From Thioalkalivibrio sp. (GTDB lineage: Bacteria; Pseudomonadota; Gammaproteobacteria; Ectothiorhodospirales; Ectothiorhodospiraceae), in NCBI GenBank assembly GCA_007120575.1, contig SKNJ01000262.1:1-11572 (forward strand): DNA of 11,572 nucleotides. The letters are read 5' to 3'. Within the stretch, counting starts at the first letter, position 1, and each line of letters begins with the position of its first letter. Made by a program: the position numbers and the translations under genes. This document shows positions 7,865 to 11,572 of the stretch, in pieces. Below the pieces are notes generated by a model that was not told where the DNA came from, ran no database searches, and saw only the letters and a list, made by a program, of their open reading frames with translations.

Positions 7865-7890
7865 GGGGTCGGCCAGGGCGAGCGTCGGGT

Positions 7891-7918
7891 TTGGGCAAAC
7901 GACACGAGCGTGTACATT
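7891..7918 (+). promoter_or_regulatory. Candidate promoter of the cbrX-cbrA-cbrB operon
   Basis: TTGGGC (7891-7896, 3 of 6 matches) and TACATT (7913-7918, 4 of 6) are separated by 16 bases. The -35 begins where homology to the truncated third repeat copy ends. It is the only plausible sigma-70-like pair between the repeats and the small gene. No sigma-54 type site was seen. Confidence 0.35.
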
Positions 7919-7921
7919 GAC

Positions 7922-7944
7922 CACTGTTTCCTTGCAGCACAGTG
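7922..7944 (+). promoter_or_regulatory. Inverted repeat in the cbrX leader
   Basis: CACTGT (7922-7927) and ACAGTG (7939-7944) are perfect reverse complements around an 11-base TTCCTTGCAGC loop. The repeat ends eight bases before the cbrX ATG, where a ribosome binding site would be expected, and no strong Shine-Dalgarno is visible. It could be a leader hairpin that limits translation or a small operator. Confidence 0.35.
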
Positions 7945-7952
7945 ACTGACCC

Positions 7953-8123
7953 ATGCACGCCTCGCGCACCATTCTGGTGGTTTTGCTCGGCATCCTGCTG
8001 TTCCTCAGCCCGCTGGTGGTATGGATGGCCCACCTGTCCCCGGCCTGGTGGTGGCCGTTCGTCGCCTGGGGCTTCTTCATCGGCCTGATCGCACTGGCCT
8101 CGGGCGAACGGCGTGACCCTTAG
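7953..8123 (+). CDS. cbrX: Small two-helix membrane protein (CbrX-like)
   Basis: This is a 56-residue ORF (MHASRTILVV ... GERRDP). Two hydrophobic segments, about residues 6-27 (TILVVLLGILLFLSPLVVWMA) split by a Pro, and 31-50 (AWWWPFVAWGFFIGLIALAS), predict a helical hairpin in the inner membrane. Its stop codon lies inside the next gene: the overlap with the sensor kinase is 11 bases (8113-8123), which implies translational coupling. In Pseudomonas a similar small ORF, named cbrX, precedes and overlaps cbrA; position, size and topology support the same call here. Homology by sequence could not be tested, and its function is not known. It might modulate the transporter-like sensor or serve mainly to couple translation. 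The ribosome binding site is weak and covered by the leader inverted repeat. Confidence 0.7.
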   Translation: MHASRTILVVLLGILLFLSPLVVWMAHLSPAWWWPFVAWGFFIGLIALASGERRDP

Positions 8124-11043
8124 CCTCGGCCTGATCTATGCGGTGGGCGTCGCGTATCTCGCGCTGCTGTTCGGGATCGCGTTTCTGGCCGACCGCGTGC
8201 CCCGGGTGGGCCGGCTGGCAGCGAATGGCTGGGTATTCAGCCTGTCGCTGGGGGTCTATGCGACCTCCTGGACCTTCTACGGCAACCTCGGCTTCCTGGC
8301 CGATCATGGTTACCTGTACCTGACCATCTACCTGGGGGTCACACTCGCGTTTGCCGCCAGCCCGTGGCTGCTGCGCCCGATCCTGCGTCTGACCCGGGAA
8401 CAGCAACTGACCTCGCTCGCGGACCTGTTCGCGTTCCGTTACCGCAGCCGGATCACTGGCCCGATGGTCGCGCTGTTCATGCTCGCCGGGGTCCTCCCCT
8501 ATATCGCGTTGCAGATCAAGGCGGTGGCCGAATCCGCCGGAGTGCTGACCGCGGAGACACCGCCGCATCTGCTGGCCCTGACCTTCAGCGCCACCATCGC
8601 GCTGTTCACCATCCTGTTCGGGACCCGGCATATCGCACCACGCGAGAAGCACACCGGGCTGGTGCTGGCGATCGCGTTCGAGTCGCTGGTCAAGCTGGTC
8701 GCGATCCTCGGCATCGCGGGGGTCGCCCTGTACGCGGTATTCGGCGGCTTCGCCGGCCTCGGCGAATGGCTGGAACACAACCCCGACGCGGTCGAGGCCC
8801 TGTACGCCCCGGTCCGCGAAGGCGGCTGGTTCGGCATGATGATCCTGGCGTTCGCCGCGGCCTTCCTGCTGCCGCGCCAGTTCCACATGCTGTTCACGGA
8901 GAACATCAATCCGCAAGCCCTGAACCGCGCGGCCTGGGCCTTCCCCGCCTTCCTGCTCCTGCTGAACCTGCCGATGCCGGTGCTCTACTGGGCCGGTCAG
9001 GGAGCCGGACTGACCATCGACCCCAACTACTACGCCATCGGGATCGCGGCCCTGCTCGACTCGCCCGCCCTGGCGCTGCTGGTGTTCGTCGGCGGTGTCT
9101 CCGCGGCCAGCGCAATGATGATCGTCACCACCCTGGCGCTGGCCCACATGGGGACCAACTACCTGTCGCCCATGACCCGCCTGCATGACGAGGACAGCGC
9201 GGCCGCCAACCTCTACAGCCGGCTGCTATGGGGCCGGCGCCTGTGGATCGTGCTGATCATCGGGCTCGGCTATGCGTTCTACGGGCTGTTGCAGATGGTC
9301 GAGGGGTTGGCCCAGCTCGGGCTGATCTCGTTTGCCGCGGTAGCCCAGCTCCTGCCTGGTCTGGCCGGGCTGATGCTGTGGTCGCGTGCCACCCGCGTCG
9401 GCTTCCTGCTCGGGCTGGCCGCCGGGATCACCGGCTGGGCCTTCACCCTGGTCCTACCGCTGTTGGCCGACGCCGGGATCGCCACCGGCTATCCCGACCC
9501 ACAGGCCCTGCTGCGGGCCGACATGCTGGATGGCTGGACCTTCGCACTGATGCTGAGCCTGGGGAGCAACGCGGTGCTGTTCGTGCTCGGCTCGCTACTG
9601 ACGCGCCCCAACCGCGAGGAGGTCGAGGCGGGACGCGCCTGCTGCCCCAACGAGTCGTCGGCAGGCGGCGGCGGGCTGCCGCTGGCCGGGGATGTGGCCG
9701 AGATGGAGACCGCGCTGGCCGCCACCCTCGGCGTCAGCGCCGCGCGCCACGAGGTCCAGCGCGCGCTGGACGAGCTGGGGCTGCCGCGCCACACCCGCTC
9801 GCGCGGCGACCTGCGCCACTTGCGCGAGCGCATCGAACGCAACCTGTCGGGCCTGCTGGGCCCGGTACTGGCGCGCATGATCGTGGACCAGCACCTGCGC
9901 CTGGATGCGGCCGGGCGTCATACCCTCAGCGAGAGCCTGCGACGCGTCGAGGAACAACTCGAGACCCGCGCCCTGCCGTTGTCCGGCCTGGCCGCGGAGC
10001 TGGATGCCCTGCGCCGTTTCCATCGCCAGATCCTGCACGAGCTGCCGCTGGGCGTCGCCAGCCTGGCCAGCACCGGGGAGATCACCGGCTGGAACCAGGC
10101 CCTGGCCCGCCTGACCGCAATCCCCACCGAGCGCGCCGTGGGGCACAACCTGGCGGAACTCGACGAGCCCTGGAGTGGCCTGCTGACCACCTTCATCGAG
10201 AGCCCCGACCGGCAGTGGTACAAGCTGAACGCAGACCTGCCGGACGGCACCCGCCGCCTGAATCTGCACAAGTCGGACTTGCAGGATGCCGAAGGCCAGC
10301 TGGAGGGGCGGATCATCCTGATCGAGGACGTCACCGCGCGCGCCCAGCTGGAATCGGAGATCGCGCACGGCGACCGCCTGGCATCGATCGGTCGCTTCGC
10401 CGCCGGGGTCGCCCACGAGATCGGCAATCCGCTGACCGGGATCACCTCGCTGGCACAGAACCTGCCGCTGGAGGACGATCCGGAGGAGATCCGCGCCACC
10501 GCCGACGACATCCTGGCCCAGACCCGCCGCATCAATGCCATCGTGCAATCGCTGATTACCTTTGCGCACGCCGACGAAGGGCCATCCGGTGGCCACTTCG
10601 AGGTCATCGCGCTGGCCGACATCATACCCGAGGCGATTCGTCTGACCCGACTGGCAGGGCGCAAGGACCTGCACTTCGAGACGCGCGGACTGGCGGGCCT
10701 GCACATCCGCGGGGCGCGGGCCACCATGTTGCAGGTCTTCATCAATCTGCTGACCAACGCGGAACAGGCCTCGCCCGAGGACACTACCGTCGCGATTTCC
10801 GCCACCCGGCGTGGCAACCACGTCCAGATCACCATCGACGACGCCGGCCCCGGGATCCCCGAGGAGAGTCTGGAGCGGCTGTTCGAGCCGTTCTTCACCA
10901 CCAAGCCGGCCGGCCAGGGCACCGGGCTCGGCCTGCCGGTGGCCTACAGCATCGTGCGCGACCACGGTGGTACCCTGATGGCCGCCAACCGCCCGGAGGG
11001 CGGGGCCCGATTCCTCCTGACACTGCCATCCTGCGAGCCATGA
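8113..11043 (+). CDS. cbrA: CbrA-like sensor histidine kinase with SLC5 transporter domain
   Basis: This is a 976-residue inner-membrane kinase, close in length to Pseudomonas CbrA. Residues 1-~496 form a multi-helix sodium:solute symporter (SLC5/SSS) domain, with about 13 membrane segments expected. Residues ~500-635 are a cytoplasmic linker in the position of the STAC domain. A PAS domain follows (about 637-745, LGVASLASTGEITGWNQAL), then HisKA with the phospho-acceptor H768 in GVAHEIGNPLTGI, then the ATPase domain with the N box N882 (NLLTNAEQA), DDAGPGIP, FEPFFTTKP and GTGLGLP (936-942). All kinase motifs are intact. CbrA/CbrB control carbon and nitrogen source use in Pseudomonas, and Pseudomonas CbrA can transport histidine; the ligand here is unknown. 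It starts with GTG at 8113 inside cbrX and overlaps the regulator gene by ATGA, so all three are translationally linked. A separate transporter-kinase subfamily is possible. Confidence 0.9.
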   Translation: MTLSLGLIYAVGVAYLALLFGIAFLADRVPRVGRLAANGWVFSLSLGVYATSWTFYGNLGFLADHGYLYLTIYLGVTLAFAASPWLLRPILRLTREQQLTSLADLFAFRYRSRITGPMVALFMLAGVLPYIALQIKAVAESAGVLTAETPPHLLALTFSATIALFTILFGTRHIAPREKHTGLVLAIAFESLVKLVAILGIAGVALYAVFGGFAGLGEWLEHNPDAVEALYAPVREGGWFGMMILAFAAAFLLPRQFHMLFTENINPQALNRAAWAFPAFLLLLNLPMPVLYWAGQGAGLTIDPNYYAIGIAALLDSPALALLVFVGGVSAASAMMIVTTLALAHMGTNYLSPMTRLHDEDSAAANLYSRLLWGRRLWIVLIIGLGYAFYGLLQMVEGLAQLGLISFAAVAQLLPGLAGLMLWSRATRVGFLLGLAAGITGWAFTLVLPLLADAGIATGYPDPQALLRADMLDGWTFALMLSLGSNAVLFVLGSLLTRPNREEVEAGRACCPNESSAGGGGLPLAGDVAEMETALAATLGVSAARHEVQRALDELGLPRHTRSRGDLRHLRERIERNLSGLLGPVLARMIVDQHLRLDAAGRHTLSESLRRVEEQLETRALPLSGLAAELDALRRFHRQILHELPLGVASLASTGEITGWNQALARLTAIPTERAVGHNLAELDEPWSGLLTTFIESPDRQWYKLNADLPDGTRRLNLHKSDLQDAEGQLEGRIILIEDVTARAQLESEIAHGDRLASIGRFAAGVAHEIGNPLTGITSLAQNLPLEDDPEEIRATADDILAQTRRINAIVQSLITFAHADEGPSGGHFEVIALADIIPEAIRLTRLAGRKDLHFETRGLAGLHIRGARATMLQVFINLLTNAEQASPEDTTVAISATRRGNHVQITIDDAGPGIPEESLERLFEPFFTTKPAGQGTGLGLPVAYSIVRDHGGTLMAANRPEGGARFLLTLPSCEP

Positions 11044-11572
11044 CCCGTATCCTTCTGGTTGACGACGAAGCCGCGATCCGCCGGGCCGTGGGCCGTTTCC
11101 TGGAGCACCACGACTTCGAGGTCGGGACCGCAGAGACCCTGGCCGAGGCCCGGGCGCTGGCGGCCACGCAGCCGTATGACCTGCAACTGGTGGATCTGCG
11201 CCTGCCGGATGGCGAGGGCATCGAGCTGCTGCCCGAGTTCACCGACACCCCGACGGTCATCATGACTAGCTACGCCTCGGTACCCTCGGCGGTTACCGCG
11301 ATGAAGGAAGGCGCGGCCGACTACATCGCCAAGCCATTCGATCACGATGCCCTGCTGCTGACCCTGCGCGCAGCGCTGCGCGCGCGGGCCACCGATGCGC
11401 GTCCCGACACCCGCCGTGACGGCGCCCCCCCGGATGCTGCTGCCGACGACCTCGGCCTGGTCGGCCCGAGCCCGGCGATGCAGGCCCTGCGCGCGCAATT
11501 GCGCCGGGTGGCCGCCACCCACACCACGGTGCTGCTGCGCGGCGAGTCCGGGACCGGCAAGGAACTGGCCGC
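11040..11572 (+). CDS. cbrB: CbrB-like sigma-54-dependent response regulator (3' end outside window)
   Basis: The first 177 codons of an NtrC-family regulator are present and run off the window. The receiver domain has the acidic pair D8-D9, the phospho-acceptor D52 (LVDLRLPDG), the Thr/Ser in IMTSYAS and the conserved K98 in AKPF. A ~30-residue Asp/Arg/Pro-rich linker leads to the start of the AAA+ domain (LVGPSPAMQALRAQL), whose Walker A GESGTGKE (residues 168-175) is intact at the edge. The GAFTGA loop and DNA-binding helix-turn-helix lie beyond. It shares ATGA with the kinase stop codon, so the two are cognate partners. The sensor type supports CbrB rather than NtrC or another family member. 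Confidence 0.88.
   Translation, partial: MTRILLVDDEAAIRRAVGRFLEHHDFEVGTAETLAEARALAATQPYDLQLVDLRLPDGEGIELLPEFTDTPTVIMTSYASVPSAVTAMKEGAADYIAKPFDHDALLLTLRAALRARATDARPDTRRDGAPPDAAADDLGLVGPSPAMQALRAQLRRVAATHTTVLLRGESGTGKELA

Larger units (their letters stand above)
7609..7895. repeat. Tandem array (about 2.2 copies) of a ~138-base palindromic unit
   Basis: This is nearly all of the 377-base gene-free stretch between gluQ and the cbr operon. The unit runs from a GGGCGGnCGTCGGGGGTT flank through two inverted arms to CCGGGGTCGGCC, then starts again. The right arms begin at 7690 and 7828, a 138-base period, and are identical over about 55 bases (7682-7736 and 7820-7874). The left arms begin at 7639 and 7774. 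A third copy is cut off after its flank (7871-7892). The arm sequence (GTCATCGCGAGGAGCGCAGC) resembles a dispersed palindromic repeat family known from many bacterial genomes. Open frames across it are repeat artefacts. Confidence 0.9.

Noticed and set aside
7682..7874. CRISPR array
   Set aside because: Only two long copies, with inverted arms and repeated flanks instead of unique spacers, and no cas genes in the window.
7589..7949. Open frames in the repeat region (7589-7810 and 7671-7949)
   Set aside because: They lie wholly or mostly in the palindromic repeats, repeat the same peptide twice (VIARSAATWRSPGSA) and have no family likeness.
9595..10965. Antisense open frame (456 codons) across the kinase domain of cbrA
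   Set aside because: Composition is typical of a shadow frame, and the opposite strand encodes intact H, N, G1 and G2 kinase boxes. The antisense frames at 8077-9186, 4080-5192 and 6586-7686 are rejected for the same reason.

Overview
This GC-rich window looks like the chromosome of a gammaproteobacterium, probably a chemolithoautotroph of the Ectothiorhodospiraceae/Thioalkalivibrio type. That guess rests on a CbbY-type phosphatase linked to the Calvin cycle, the dksA-gluQ gene pair, a CbrA/CbrB-type two-component system, and palindromic intergenic repeats of a kind familiar from GC-rich proteobacteria. No phage, plasmid, transposase, CRISPR, tRNA or rRNA signal was found.

Layout. (1) 1-873: the 3' part of a PAS-GGDEF diguanylate cyclase with an intact active site and I-site. 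(2) 937-5129: three + strand genes with a cell-wall theme. They are an 816-residue fusion of a CapA-like metallophosphatase to a MurF-like amide ligase, a VanY-like (M15B) D,D-peptidase without a signal peptide, and dapB, which makes the precursor of diaminopimelate and lysine. All three start codons sit in the same unusual ATG-nGA-TGA context. (3) 5220-5996: cbbY on the - strand, convergent with dapB (two hairpins lie between them) and divergent from dksA. (4) 6156-7575: dksA followed 13 bases later by gluQ. (5) 7593-7895: a gene-free stretch with about 2.2 tandem copies of a ~138-base unit, each copy an imperfect inverted repeat. (6) 7953-11572: a 56-residue two-helix membrane protein (cbrX-like), a CbrA-like SLC5-type sensor kinase and the start of a CbrB-like sigma-54 activator. 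These three are joined by overlapping stop and start codons.

How the genes may work together. The CapA-Mur fusion and the M15B peptidase both belong to families that act on D-Ala-D-Ala-type peptide bonds, one making and one cutting. With dapB next to them they suggest a local cell-wall peptide metabolism group; this is inference. DksA and GluQ tie growth-rate control to tRNA(Asp) modification. CbrX-CbrA-CbrB is a nutrient-sensing module whose Pseudomonas relatives control carbon and nitrogen use.

The best candidate for something poorly described is the CapA-Mur fusion with its unassigned ~130-residue middle region, paired with a peptidase that appears to be cytoplasmic. Next are the tandem palindromic repeats ending at the promoter of the cbr operon.
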